Source: a virus. Taken from it: DNA of 64,000 bases. Position 1 is the first letter of the stretch. Every line of letters starts with the position of its first letter. The notes below the pieces were generated by a model. The model worked only from the letters and a program-made list of their open reading frames with translations, was not told the DNA's origin and did not search any database. This document shows, piece by piece, positions 51,865 to 59,081 of the stretch. Location of the stretch: positions 30,872 through 94,871 of the IMG/VR virus record IMGVR_UViG_3300022074_000012, one strand, 5' to 3'. The position numbers were made by a program, and so were the translations under genes.

Positions 51865-52418
51865 GTAATATAAAATTAGTACATTCGGGAGGCAACAGTG
51901 TCTCTCTCACAACACCAGACAGTAATCCAGCGGCAAATCGCACATTAAAGGTGCCTGGTAATGCTGATGGCACAATCTTAACAGACACATATAAACCAGT
52001 ATTTTTTGCAAGAAATAATAATAATCAATCCATAGCAAATAACACATCAACTAAAATTCAATTTGATGCGGAGGTATTTGACTCACACGGATATTATGAT
52101 CATTCAACTAATTACAGGTTTACACCTCTATTAGCTGGATACTATTATATTACTGCAAGCATATACTATGTGAATGTAAATAATGTATATGCTATTGATA
52201 TTAAAAAAAATGGATCAAGATACGTTAATTTAGATTTTAAAGTTGATTTTGCTGGTACTCGTTCTGCATTTATATCCTCTTTAGTATCATTTAATGGGTC
52301 AAGTGATTATGTGGAAATTTTTGGATATCATACAACAGGTTCAAGTATAACTATTGGAAATGGAACACAATATTCCATCACTGAATTTTCGGGTCATTAT
52401 GTGAGGGCACTAGTATGA
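51861..52418 (+). CDS. Tail-fibre-like protein with C1q-type tip
   Basis: 185 aa. SNIKLVHSGGNSVSLTTPDSNPAANRTLKVPGNADGTILT linker common in phage fibres, then a C1q-like domain (YRFTPLLAGYYYITASIYYVNV ... SSDYVEIFGYHTTG). Overlaps the next gene by 4 nt. Confidence 0.75.
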   Translation: MSNIKLVHSGGNSVSLTTPDSNPAANRTLKVPGNADGTILTDTYKPVFFARNNNNQSIANNTSTKIQFDAEVFDSHGYYDHSTNYRFTPLLAGYYYITASIYYVNVNNVYAIDIKKNGSRYVNLDFKVDFAGTRSAFISSLVSFNGSSDYVEIFGYHTTGSSITIGNGTQYSITEFSGHYVRALV

Positions 52419-53608
52419 GCACATTAAAAGTAGACGCAATCAGACACAATAGTGCAACGAGTGATGCAATCACAACAGCAGCAGATGGAACTTGCACTGC
52501 AAAATTAACTTCTGTAGGTGGAGGACAACTATCTCATCGCAATCTCTTAATTAACGGAGATTACAGAATATCCCAACGAGCCACCTCATCTACATCTAAT
52601 GGATATCAAACGATGGATAGGTGGTATGTATATGCTGCTAATCATAGTGTTACAGTCACCACTGCTCAAGTGGATATAACAAGTGGTAATGCTTATGATG
52701 ATGGATTTAGAAAAGCTGCAAAAATATCTTTAAGTGGTGCAGGAACACTTGCAAATAATACAGAGATACTAATTTATCAAAAAATTGAAGCAACAAATTT
52801 AGCAAATAGTGGTTGGAATTATAAATCAGCATCAAGTAATATTACTCTTTCATTTTGGGTAAAATCAAGTACAGCACAAACATTTGCAGCTCATATAAGA
52901 ACTGAAGATGGCACAGCTTACCTATATTCTTTTACATATACAGTCGCACAAGCTAATGTTTGGCAAAAAATAACGAAAACTATTCCTGGTAATTCTAATA
53001 TAACAATTAGTGATAATAATGGTTCTGGACTCAGAGTTTATGTGGGTGTGCCAGCGATAGGTTCTGATTATACATCAGGGACTGCCGATACTTGGGTAGT
53101 CAGTTCTTCATCAAATAAATTTCCCACAGTTCCAAACACTTGGTTGACTGCAGGATCTTCGACCTTTGAATTAACGGGAGTTCAGTTAGAAGTTGGAGAC
53201 ACAGCAACCTCGTTCGAGCACCGTAGCTTTGGTGAGGAACTCTCGTTGTGTTATCGCTACTATTACAAACTAGGTAAGTTGGATTATATTAGTCAACATA
53301 TGTCTGCTGGAGAACAATATTGTATAGGTATGTCTGATAATGATAATGTTAACATATATGGAATGATAAATTTTCCAGTATTCATGAGAACTCCACCAAC
53401 AGGGATAGATGCAACAAGTGCTGGTAATTATCGAGTTAGACGAGACACAACACAAACTTGCACTGGTGTTCCAACTTTTATTGATGCAGCACATCATTAT
53501 TGTAGAGTCAATTTTCCTAAATCAAGTCATGGTTGGGGAACTGGACAAATGTTATGGTGTCAATCTGGTGGTTCAGGTAGTTACTTAGGATTTTCCGCAG
53601 AACTATAG
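52415..53608 (+). CDS. Tail-fibre-like protein, paralogue of the 1-792 gene
   Basis: 397 aa. STLKVDAIRHNSATSDAIT, then LLINGDYRISQR...TMDRWYV, LSFWVKSSTAQTFAAHI, ELTGVQLEVGDTATSFEHRSFGEELSLCYRYYYK and end YLGFSAEL. This is a recognised cyanophage fibre/baseplate-tip plan with a jelly-roll carbohydrate-binding-like domain. Last gene of the array. Confidence 0.75.
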   Translation: MSTLKVDAIRHNSATSDAITTAADGTCTAKLTSVGGGQLSHRNLLINGDYRISQRATSSTSNGYQTMDRWYVYAANHSVTVTTAQVDITSGNAYDDGFRKAAKISLSGAGTLANNTEILIYQKIEATNLANSGWNYKSASSNITLSFWVKSSTAQTFAAHIRTEDGTAYLYSFTYTVAQANVWQKITKTIPGNSNITISDNNGSGLRVYVGVPAIGSDYTSGTADTWVVSSSSNKFPTVPNTWLTAGSSTFELTGVQLEVGDTATSFEHRSFGEELSLCYRYYYKLGKLDYISQHMSAGEQYCIGMSDNDNVNIYGMINFPVFMRTPPTGIDATSAGNYRVRRDTTQTCTGVPTFIDAAHHYCRVNFPKSSHGWGTGQMLWCQSGGSGSYLGFSAEL

Positions 53609-53609
53609 C

Positions 53610-53638
53610 TTGACAAGTATCAAAAAATACTTTATAAT
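53610..53638 (+). promoter_or_regulatory. Sigma-70-type promoter
   Basis: TTGACA (53610-53615), a 17-nt spacer and TATAAT (53633-53638): perfect consensus. Start expected near 53645. Confidence 0.85.
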
Positions 53639-53644
53639 AGAAAA

Positions 53645-53742
53645 GTCTTTAGCATCCTTGTAGATTTGGGACTAGAGATACTTCCCTGTGGTGGGGGAAG
53701 TGTGTTGGTGGTAACACAAAGGGAGGGTTTCCTCCCTTTTTT
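53645..53742 (+). ncRNA. Candidate small RNA or attenuated leader
   Basis: About 98 nt bounded by a consensus promoter and a strong terminator, with no ORF. After ~35 unpaired nt come hairpin A (53680-53701, ACTTCCC/GGGAAGT), hairpin B (53702-53717, GTGTT/AACAC) and the terminator hairpin, back to back. The glutaredoxin gene starts 36 nt after it, so it is either a free small RNA or a leader with an attenuator for that operon. Confidence 0.6.
53718..53742 (+). terminator. Rho-independent terminator
   Basis: Arms AAAGGGAGG/CCTCCCTTT with loop GTTT and a following T-tract. Confidence 0.85.
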
Positions 53743-53778
53743 ATTTTTATAAATCATTATTTAAGGCTAACAACAAAC

Positions 53779-54021
53779 ATGAATTTCACTGTGTTTTCTA
53801 AGGATGGATGTTCATATTGCGAGAAGGTAAAAAAGGTATTAGAGTTGACAAGTAGTAAGTTTGTGGTGTATACTTTAGGTGAACACTTTGATGAAAAAGC
53901 ATTTATTGAAGAATTTGGATATGATACTACATTCCCACAGGTTGTGTGTGATGGTAAAAAACTAGGAGGTACAGTTGAAACAGTTAAGTTCCTCAGAGAA
54001 CAAAAAATCATCTCCGTCTGA
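53779..54021 (+). CDS. Glutaredoxin
   Basis: 80 aa. Thioredoxin fold with the active site C11-S-Y-C14 (KDGCSYCEKVKKVL), the cis-proline segment TTFPQVV, and the GG of KLGGTVE. Probably supplies electrons to phage or host ribonucleotide reductase, as T4 NrdC does (family knowledge). Confidence 0.92.
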   Translation: MNFTVFSKDGCSYCEKVKKVLELTSSKFVVYTLGEHFDEKAFIEEFGYDTTFPQVVCDGKKLGGTVETVKFLREQKIISV

Positions 54022-54187
54022 GCTAAATAAATCAAACCTCGAAATAAATCGTGGTTTTGAATTTATCCTCAACGCAGGTAAAAAGAAACAAGTGAAACCA
54101 TTTTCATTTGTTTTTGATAAGATATTTAATTTCTTCAATCGAGAGATTGGTATCTACTTTGAATTTTCTTTGTCGAAAAGAAAATAA
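53975..54187 (+). CDS. Possible overlapping gene starting at TTG
   Basis: 70 aa if started at TTG 53975, overlapping the glutaredoxin gene by 47 nt. AGGAGG sits at 53964-53969, 5 nt before the TTG, ideal Shine-Dalgarno spacing, but those bases also encode the conserved GG of glutaredoxin. The product is basic with an aromatic C-terminal half (FSFVFDKIFNFFNREIGIYF). No internal ATG exists. No family. Confidence 0.4.
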   Translation: MKQLSSSENKKSSPSELNKSNLEINRGFEFILNAGKKKQVKPFSFVFDKIFNFFNREIGIYFEFSLSKRK

Positions 54188-54205
54188 CATAACCCAAGGA
54201 GTATC

Positions 54206-54433
54206 ATGGATATTCAAGTCCTGACCGCACTTGCCTTACCTATTTCAATAATGTTTTTCCTACTCGGAATACTTATAGGTTGGGTAGCAAGAGACTATAT
54301 GATGAATTATCGAGAGATTCCTAGACCTCATCCTGAGATGTTTGACATCAATGGAAATTTAGTACCAGATGAAATTGTAGCATTTAGATTTGAAAACAAT
54401 TATGACAACGACAGCGAAGAAGACGACGACTAA
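54206..54433 (+). CDS. Small membrane protein with acidic tail
   Basis: 75 aa. N-terminal helix (VLTALALPISIMFFLLGILIGWVA), the motif REIPRPHPEMFDINGNLVPDEIVAF and an acidic end (NDSEEDDD). Same plan as 2499. AAGGAG stands upstream of the ATG. Overlaps the next gene by 32 nt. Confidence 0.75.
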   Translation: MDIQVLTALALPISIMFFLLGILIGWVARDYMMNYREIPRPHPEMFDINGNLVPDEIVAFRFENNYDNDSEEDDD

Positions 54434-54977
54434 AAAAGATCCACTTGAACTTCCTTTAAAACCATTTGCATTTGAAGTATTTCACCTTGCATCAAAGCAA
54501 AGATCGAAAGCAAAGAAGGTTGAAGTATTGAAAAGATATGAAGATCCATCACTGAAAGCATTATTCATATGGAACTTTGATGAAACTGTTGTATCAGTTC
54601 TTCCGCCAGGTGAAGTTCCTTACACTGGATATGATGAGCAAACATCAAATAGTGGTACTTTGACAACAAAAATATCTCATGAAGTTCGTAAAATGCATGA
54701 GACAGGTTCTTTTTCAATCGGATCAGGTGATAAGCAAGGACATACTACAGTCCGTAGAGAGTTTAAAAACTTTTACCATTTTTTGAAAGGTGGTAATGAT
54801 TCTTTGAATAACATTCGTCGTGAGACAATGTTTATTAACATACTTGAAGGATTACATCCACTTGAAGCAGAGATTATTGTACTTGTAAAGGATAAGAATC
54901 TTGAAGAAAAATATAAAATTACAAAAGATATTGTATCAGAAGCATATCCAGATATTACATGGGGTGGTAGATCATGA
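54402..54977 (+). CDS. Cyanophage protein of unknown function (possibly DUF6433-like)
   Basis: 191 aa from the ATG at 54402; a TTG start at 54390 is less likely. Thr/Lys-rich start MTTTAKKTTTKKDPLE, then VFHLASKQRSKAKKVEVLKRYEDPSLKALFIWNFDE and later LEGLHPLEAEIIVLVKDKNL. I recall this as a conserved myovirus protein (DUF6433-type) found near replication genes; not verified. Confidence 0.65.
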   Translation: MTTTAKKTTTKKDPLELPLKPFAFEVFHLASKQRSKAKKVEVLKRYEDPSLKALFIWNFDETVVSVLPPGEVPYTGYDEQTSNSGTLTTKISHEVRKMHETGSFSIGSGDKQGHTTVRREFKNFYHFLKGGNDSLNNIRRETMFINILEGLHPLEAEIIVLVKDKNLEEKYKITKDIVSEAYPDITWGGRS

Positions 54978-55321
54978 CAACTAAAACTAAAACAGAACCA
55001 AAAGAGAAGAAAGAATTGATTTGGACAAGTCAGGAAAAAGAAAATCATAAGAGTGAATATGGTTGCGAGATTATCGTAGAGAATGGAACTCTTGAACAAG
55101 TATCAGTAACAAATGCTCCAACTGATGCGTGTATCGTTACGTATGAATACAATGAGAAGGTCTGTCGTGACCTCACAAGAGGTGCGAGAGTCAAGTTGTT
55201 TGATATGTATTATGATAAGTTTAAAACAGGTCTGAAGATCATAGACTTTGGTAGAGGAACAATCAAACCTGCACTCTGGAAATATAATAATACACCGACC
55301 AAAACCAAAAAGCGGAAGTAA
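54974..55321 (+). CDS. Unknown basic protein
   Basis: 115 aa, overlapping the previous gene by ATGA. Lys/Thr-rich ends and a structured middle (EYNEKVCRDLTRGARVKLFDMYYDKFKTGLKIIDFGRGTIKPALWKY). No family recognised. The intergenic region after it (55322-55458) shows no gene. Confidence 0.65.
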   Translation: MTTKTKTEPKEKKELIWTSQEKENHKSEYGCEIIVENGTLEQVSVTNAPTDACIVTYEYNEKVCRDLTRGARVKLFDMYYDKFKTGLKIIDFGRGTIKPALWKYNNTPTKTKKRK

Positions 55322-55458
55322 TTTCAAATATACCGCAAAAAAAACTCCCCAAAATTTTTCGTGTGTAGGGTTTTTACGAAACAAAACCCATTATTTAGAT
55401 GCAAAATAGTCATAAATCTAAAATATTTCTAAAAATGTATCATAAATTACAAAACTAC

Positions 55459-55487
55459 TTGCATATATAGAGTGAATGTGTTAATAT
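55459..55487 (+). promoter_or_regulatory. Sigma-70-type promoter
   Basis: TTGCAT (55459-55464), a 17-nt spacer and TAATAT (55482-55487). The start would fall near 55494, right at the first TCGTTCATCC block. Confidence 0.65.
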
Positions 55488-55494
55488 AGACACA

Positions 55495-55504
55495 TCGTTC
55501 ATCC
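55495..55504 (+). promoter_or_regulatory. TCGTTCATCC block at the predicted mRNA 5' end
   Basis: The same ten bases recur at 55731-55740 just before the next small gene; a diverged AACATCC form is at 55937-55943. Only two bases separate it from the ATG at 55507. Confidence 0.5.
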
Positions 55505-55506
55505 AA

Positions 55507-55713
55507 ATGTTAGAAGTTGCATTGCTATCTTCACTTCTCTCTCAACATCATCCGTCCCATTGGACAATGACATGTTTAGAGTGGAATCAAAACAGAGCAG
55601 AGATACTCAGCGATGGGAATCTTAACTCTGATGCTCACGAGTATCTTATAGATTACTTTTATAGCAAAGTTGAAGAAAAGAATTGTAAACCTATGATGTT
55701 TGGACGCAAGTAA
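55507..55713 (+). CDS. Unknown small protein
   Basis: 68 aa, His/Leu-rich start (MLEVALLSSLLSQHHPSHW) and ending CKPMMFGRK. The last codons GGA CGC AAG TAA are the start of the repeated RNA-like element. No family recognised. Confidence 0.6.
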   Translation: MLEVALLSSLLSQHHPSHWTMTCLEWNQNRAEILSDGNLNSDAHEYLIDYFYSKVEEKNCKPMMFGRK

Positions 55714-55740
55714 GCCGACTCGGAACGGGTTCGTTCATCC
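55702..55740 (+). promoter_or_regulatory. Repeated RNA-like element, copy 1
   Basis: GGACGCAAGTAAGCCGACT, then CGGAACGGGTTCGTTCATCC. GAACG/CGTTC can form a 5-bp hairpin with a GGTT loop and CCG/CGG another small stem. It bridges the stop of one small gene and the start of the next (ATG 55743). The blocks resemble, from memory, the cyanobacterial/cyanophage downstream-peptide (glutamine) riboswitch class; not tested. Confidence 0.45.
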
Positions 55741-55742
55741 TT

Positions 55743-55922
55743 ATGTACCAGATTCTTCTTAGTCTAATAGCAATTGGAGCACCACTTGATTGTGATCATG
55801 CTGCTGAACTATTAGATATAGCAAGTAACAATCCTGATAAATCTGAGCAATTAGAGATAACAAGGGTTGTGGTAGCACATACTAATCCCATGTGTTTTTC
55901 AAAGGACGCAAAAGCCGACTGA
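55743..55922 (+). CDS. Small, possibly exported protein
   Basis: 59 aa. Hydrophobic start MYQILLSLIAIGAPLDCDHA looks like a short signal or lipoprotein-like leader; two cysteines (C17, C53). The stop TGA lies inside element copy 2. Function unknown. Confidence 0.6.
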   Translation: MYQILLSLIAIGAPLDCDHAAELLDIASNNPDKSEQLEITRVVVAHTNPMCFSKDAKAD

Positions 55923-55943
55923 AGGAACGGATTTAAAACATCC
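55904..55943 (+). promoter_or_regulatory. Repeated RNA-like element, copy 2
   Basis: GGACGCAAAAGCCGACTGAA, GGAACGG, then AAAACATCC. It shares GGACGCAA, AGCCGACT, GGAACGG and CATCC with copy 1 in the same order. A Shine-Dalgarno TAGGAG follows at 55952 before the ATG at 55965. Confidence 0.45.
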
Positions 55944-55964
55944 AACTACTTTAGGAGCAAAACA

Positions 55965-56090
55965 ATGGCACAAGTCACTTACAGAGGAGTTCAGTACGAT
56001 ACTGAAACTCGTCTACAAGAACAAAAAATCCAACAGCCTCAACAAAAACAACTTGTTTACAGGGGTGTTGAAGTTAAAGGAGGCAAGTAA
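55965..56090 (+). CDS. DUF4278-like small protein
   Basis: 41 aa with two YRGV motifs (QVTYRGVQYDTE and QLVYRGVEVKGGK) separated by a Gln-rich linker, as in the cyanobacterial DUF4278 family. Function of the family is unknown. Next gene starts in its stop. Confidence 0.7.
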   Translation: MAQVTYRGVQYDTETRLQEQKIQQPQQKQLVYRGVEVKGGK

Positions 56091-56179
56091 TGTTGGTCAC
56101 TGCAGAAATTCTCGTGGCTAGCGTAGCATTTCTTGCAATAATCTACGTTGAAGCCAGACTCTTATACAGTTATAAATAA
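56090..56179 (+). CDS. Tiny membrane peptide
   Basis: 29 aa, one helix (AEILVASVAFLAIIYVEARLLY). TAATG junction with the DUF4278-like gene. Its end contains TATAAATA (56171-56178), a possible late promoter for the next gene. Confidence 0.5.
   Translation: MLVTAEILVASVAFLAIIYVEARLLYSYK
56171..56178 (+). promoter_or_regulatory. T4-type late promoter candidate
   Basis: Exact TATAAATA, 23 nt before the ATG at 56202. Confidence 0.5.
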
Positions 56180-56201
56180 TTGTTACAAGAGGTAAAGTCA
56201 A

Positions 56202-56378
56202 ATGTTACATTTAGGGTGGGAACCACCCGAAGTCCCAGATTTCGATCCAGAAATTCATAATCCAGAAAAAGTTTTTGCTTTTCTGTGTTATCGTGGGATT
56301 CACTACGCAAAGTGGGTGTATCTAGACATTTTCAATCACCAAGATTGGAAACTTAAAAATCCAAGAGAAGAGGGTTGA
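56202..56378 (+). CDS. Unknown small protein
   Basis: 58 aa, soluble, Trp/Pro-rich (MLHLGWEPPEVPDFDPEIHNP...YAKWVYLDIF). AGAGG upstream of the ATG. No family recognised. Confidence 0.6.
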   Translation: MLHLGWEPPEVPDFDPEIHNPEKVFAFLCYRGIHYAKWVYLDIFNHQDWKLKNPREEG

Positions 56379-56403
56379 CCTTTTCTCTTTTTTTGTGTAC
56401 AAT
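56375..56403 (+). promoter_or_regulatory. Sigma-70-type promoter
   Basis: TTGACC (56375-56380), a 17-nt pyrimidine-rich spacer and TACAAT (56398-56403). Start near 56410; serves 56422 and, by overlap, thyX and phoH. Confidence 0.7.
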
Positions 56404-56421
56404 ATATAAAAGTCTTATATT

Positions 56422-56583
56422 ATGGATCGTAGTAAATTAAAAGATATTATCCGCACCCTTGAAATAACGCTTGACACATTGAAAGCAGAGGTGTATTCTG
56501 ATGTGGAATCATATAAAAATGATGAAAAAATTTCAACAAAACCACTTGACTATGATGAATTGTATGATGACGGTTCAGATTAA
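56422..56583 (+). CDS. Unknown small acidic protein
   Basis: 53 aa, helical and charged (MDRSKLKDIIRTLEITLDTLKAE...), acidic end. First gene after the promoter; the next ATG lies in its stop. Confidence 0.6.
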   Translation: MDRSKLKDIIRTLEITLDTLKAEVYSDVESYKNDEKISTKPLDYDELYDDGSD

Positions 56584-56741
56584 TGACTAGACAAAAAACA
56601 TTAATTAAATTATTAAAAAGATTAATCAAGCAAGATTATCTATATACTGATGAAAAATTAAGAGAAATGAAACAGACTCTCCGAATTGCAGAAGAAGAGT
56701 TTGCTGAGATTGAAGCAAAAGAATCAAAAGGATTTAAATGA
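56583..56741 (+). CDS. Unknown small coiled-coil protein
   Basis: 52 aa, almost all helix (MTRQKTLIKLLKRLIKQ...REMKQTLRIAEEEFAEIEAKE). Overlaps thyX by 4 nt, so it belongs to the same transcript. Confidence 0.6.
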   Translation: MTRQKTLIKLLKRLIKQDYLYTDEKLREMKQTLRIAEEEFAEIEAKESKGFK

Positions 56742-57370
56742 ACGTAGAACTTATAAGTATCACACCTGATGCCGAAAAAACTATGGCTCACATTGCCAGA
56801 GTTTCTAATCCTGATAATCAAGATAATCCTAAGTACGCAGGGTTACTAAGATATTGTATCAAACATAATCATTGGTCTGTTTTTGAGCAGTCATCAATGA
56901 CACTTGAAATAGAAACGACTCGTGCAATTGCAGCACAGATACTAAGACATCGTTCTTTCACGTTTCAAGAGTTCTCTCAGAGATATGCTGAAAGTAATGC
57001 ACTAGGTAAAATTGAATTACCTGATTTAAGAAGACAGGATAAAAAAAATCGTCAAAACTCTACTGATGATTTAGATCCTTTTGTTCAGCAAAAGTTAGAA
57101 GCACAGATGATTACTCTATTCAGTTCTGCACAAGCACTTTATAATCAGATGATTGAAGAAGGAGTTGCTAAAGAGTGTGCTAGAATGGTATTACCATTAT
57201 GCACTCCCACAAGAATCTACATGACAGGTTCTTGTCGTTCTTGGATACATTATATAAATCTAAGATCTGCACATGGAACACAAAAAGAACATATGGATAT
57301 TGCAGAGGAATGTCGAAAAGTATTCGTTAAAGAGTTCCCCTCAGTATCAGAAGCCCTTGAGTGGGTCTAA
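56738..57370 (+). CDS. thyX: Flavin-dependent thymidylate synthase
   Basis: 210 aa. The ThyX signature is at residues 70-83 (RHRSFTFQEFSQRY, a variant of RHRxxSxNxxSxRY). CARMVLPLCTPTRIYMTGSCRSWIHYINLR follows the family. Makes dTMP from dUMP using FAD and methylenetetrahydrofolate; supplies nucleotides for phage DNA synthesis. Confidence 0.95.
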   Translation: MNVELISITPDAEKTMAHIARVSNPDNQDNPKYAGLLRYCIKHNHWSVFEQSSMTLEIETTRAIAAQILRHRSFTFQEFSQRYAESNALGKIELPDLRRQDKKNRQNSTDDLDPFVQQKLEAQMITLFSSAQALYNQMIEEGVAKECARMVLPLCTPTRIYMTGSCRSWIHYINLRSAHGTQKEHMDIAEECRKVFVKEFPSVSEALEWV

Positions 57371-57374
57371 ATAA
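57367..57374 (+). promoter_or_regulatory. T4-type late promoter candidate
   Basis: CTAAATAACTATAC overlapping the thyX stop, 20 nt before the ATG at 57395. Confidence 0.4.
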
Positions 57375-57394
57375 CTATACATTAATCAATTATT

Positions 57395-57646
57395 ATGGCA
57401 ACATATCCTGTAGTTAATACAAAAACTGGTGAACAGAAAGAAGTGAAAATGAGTGTGAATGATTGGGATCAATGGACAGAAGATAATCCCGATTGGTCAA
57501 GAGATTATTCTGATCCATCCACCATGCCAGGTGTTGGAGAAGTTGGAGAATGGAAAAATAAACTTGTGAGAAGAAAACCAGGTTGGAATGAAGTTTTAGA
57601 AAGAGTGCAGAAATATCCAGGTGCTCAAAAACAAAAGATTGATTAA
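57395..57646 (+). CDS. Conserved cyanophage small protein
   Basis: 83 aa, Trp/Asp-rich (YPVVNTKTGEQKEVKMSVNDWDQW...). Its start resembles FmdB-type regulators without the zinc cysteines. Usually sits between thyX and phoH in cyanophages, as here. Function unknown. phoH starts in its stop. Confidence 0.7.
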   Translation: MATYPVVNTKTGEQKEVKMSVNDWDQWTEDNPDWSRDYSDPSTMPGVGEVGEWKNKLVRRKPGWNEVLERVQKYPGAQKQKID

Positions 57647-58401
57647 TGGGAAGAAAACGAAGTAACGGAGATCAACCTATCGGAGTTGGGTTGACAGGAA
57701 AGCAAATGCGTAGAAAAAAACCAGTAAATTCTGAATATTTGGTGAATATTGAACCAATTACAGAAAATCAAAAAATCTTATTTAATTCTTACAATGAAGG
57801 TAAGAATATAATTTCTTATGGTGCAGCAGGTACAGGAAAAACTTTTGTTACCTTATATAATGCTTTGAAAAATGTTCTTGATGAAAGTACACCCTATGAA
57901 AAAATATATATCGTTCGTTCATTAGTCGCAACAAGAGAAATTGGTTTCTTGCCAGGTGATCACGAAGATAAATCTGATATTTATCAAGTACCATATAAAC
58001 ATATGGTAAAATATATGTTTCAGATGTCATCTGATGCAGACTTTGAGATGCTTTATGGTAATCTGAAAGCACAGGACACAATTAAGTTTTGGAGTACCTC
58101 ATTTTTAAGAGGAACAACACTTGATCGTTCAATTATTATCGTTGATGAATTTCAAAACTTGAATTTTCATGAATTAGATAGTATAATAACAAGAGTAGGA
58201 GAAGACAGTAAAATTTTCTTTTGTGGTGATGCATCTCAAACTGATTTGCAGAAAACTAATGAAAAAAATGGTATTGTTGACTTTATGAAGATAATTCGTT
58301 CCATGCCATCATTTGATGTAATTGAATTTGGTATTGATGATATAGTTCGTTCAGGAATTGTTAAAGAGTATCTTATTGCAAAATTAGAAATGGGTATGTA
58401 A
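57646..58401 (+). CDS. phoH: PhoH-like P-loop ATPase
   Basis: 251 aa. Walker A GAAGTGKT at 59-66, Walker B region SIIIVDEFQNLN, GDHEDKSDIY and IFFCGDASQTDL. PhoH is a widespread cyanophage gene linked with phosphate stress in bacteria; its role in phage is unknown. Overlaps the nuclease gene by one base. Confidence 0.93.
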   Translation: MGRKRSNGDQPIGVGLTGKQMRRKKPVNSEYLVNIEPITENQKILFNSYNEGKNIISYGAAGTGKTFVTLYNALKNVLDESTPYEKIYIVRSLVATREIGFLPGDHEDKSDIYQVPYKHMVKYMFQMSSDADFEMLYGNLKAQDTIKFWSTSFLRGTTLDRSIIIVDEFQNLNFHELDSIITRVGEDSKIFFCGDASQTDLQKTNEKNGIVDFMKIIRSMPSFDVIEFGIDDIVRSGIVKEYLIAKLEMGM

Positions 58402-59081
58402 TGTTTGATCATGTTGATTTGGATCTACCTTCACTTAAACGTGAAACGGTAGACGGAGTTCGTTATTATTCAGTTCCCGATGAAGATGAACTAATTAAAT
58501 TAGTTTCAATCACATCAATTACGAGTCATTACAATAAACAGATTTTCCTTGATTGGAGAAAAAGAGTTGGTAATGCAAAAGCAGATAAAATTACAAAGGC
58601 TGCTACGACTCGTGGAACGGATATGCATACTCTTACAGAGTATTATTTAAAGAACGAGGAACTGCCTAAAGTCCCTCCTATATCTGACTTTTTGTTTAAA
58701 ATATCGAAGGGTAAATTACAGAAAATCAGTAAAATACACACTTTAGAAGGTGCGCTATATAGTAGGCAATTAGGAATTGCAGGAACTGTTGATTGTATTG
58801 CAGAATACAACGATGAGTTAGCAATAATCGATTTTAAAACATCTAAAAAACCTAAACCACGAGAGTGGATTGAACACTATTTTGTTCAAGCAATGGCATA
58901 CGGTTGTATGTTGTATGAGATGAAGGGTATATCAGTTAAAAAATTAGTCATTATTATGGCATGTGAAAACGGAGAATGCGTTGTTTATGAAGAATACGAC
59001 AAATCAAAATACATCAAACTCCTTGGACAATACATTAGAAAGTTTGTTGGGGATAAATTGGAACTCTATGGAACCGAATAA
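58401..59081 (+). CDS. PD-(D/E)XK exonuclease
   Basis: 226 aa. GIAGTVDCIAEYNDELAIIDFKTSKK gives the D...(D/E)xK core (VDC, IDFK), and IEHYFVQAMAYGCML the RecB-type Q-x-xxY motif. Related to Cas4/RecB-family exonucleases of T4-like phages. Possibly used in DNA recombination or host DNA breakdown. Confidence 0.88.
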   Translation: MFDHVDLDLPSLKRETVDGVRYYSVPDEDELIKLVSITSITSHYNKQIFLDWRKRVGNAKADKITKAATTRGTDMHTLTEYYLKNEELPKVPPISDFLFKISKGKLQKISKIHTLEGALYSRQLGIAGTVDCIAEYNDELAIIDFKTSKKPKPREWIEHYFVQAMAYGCMLYEMKGISVKKLVIIMACENGECVVYEEYDKSKYIKLLGQYIRKFVGDKLELYGTE

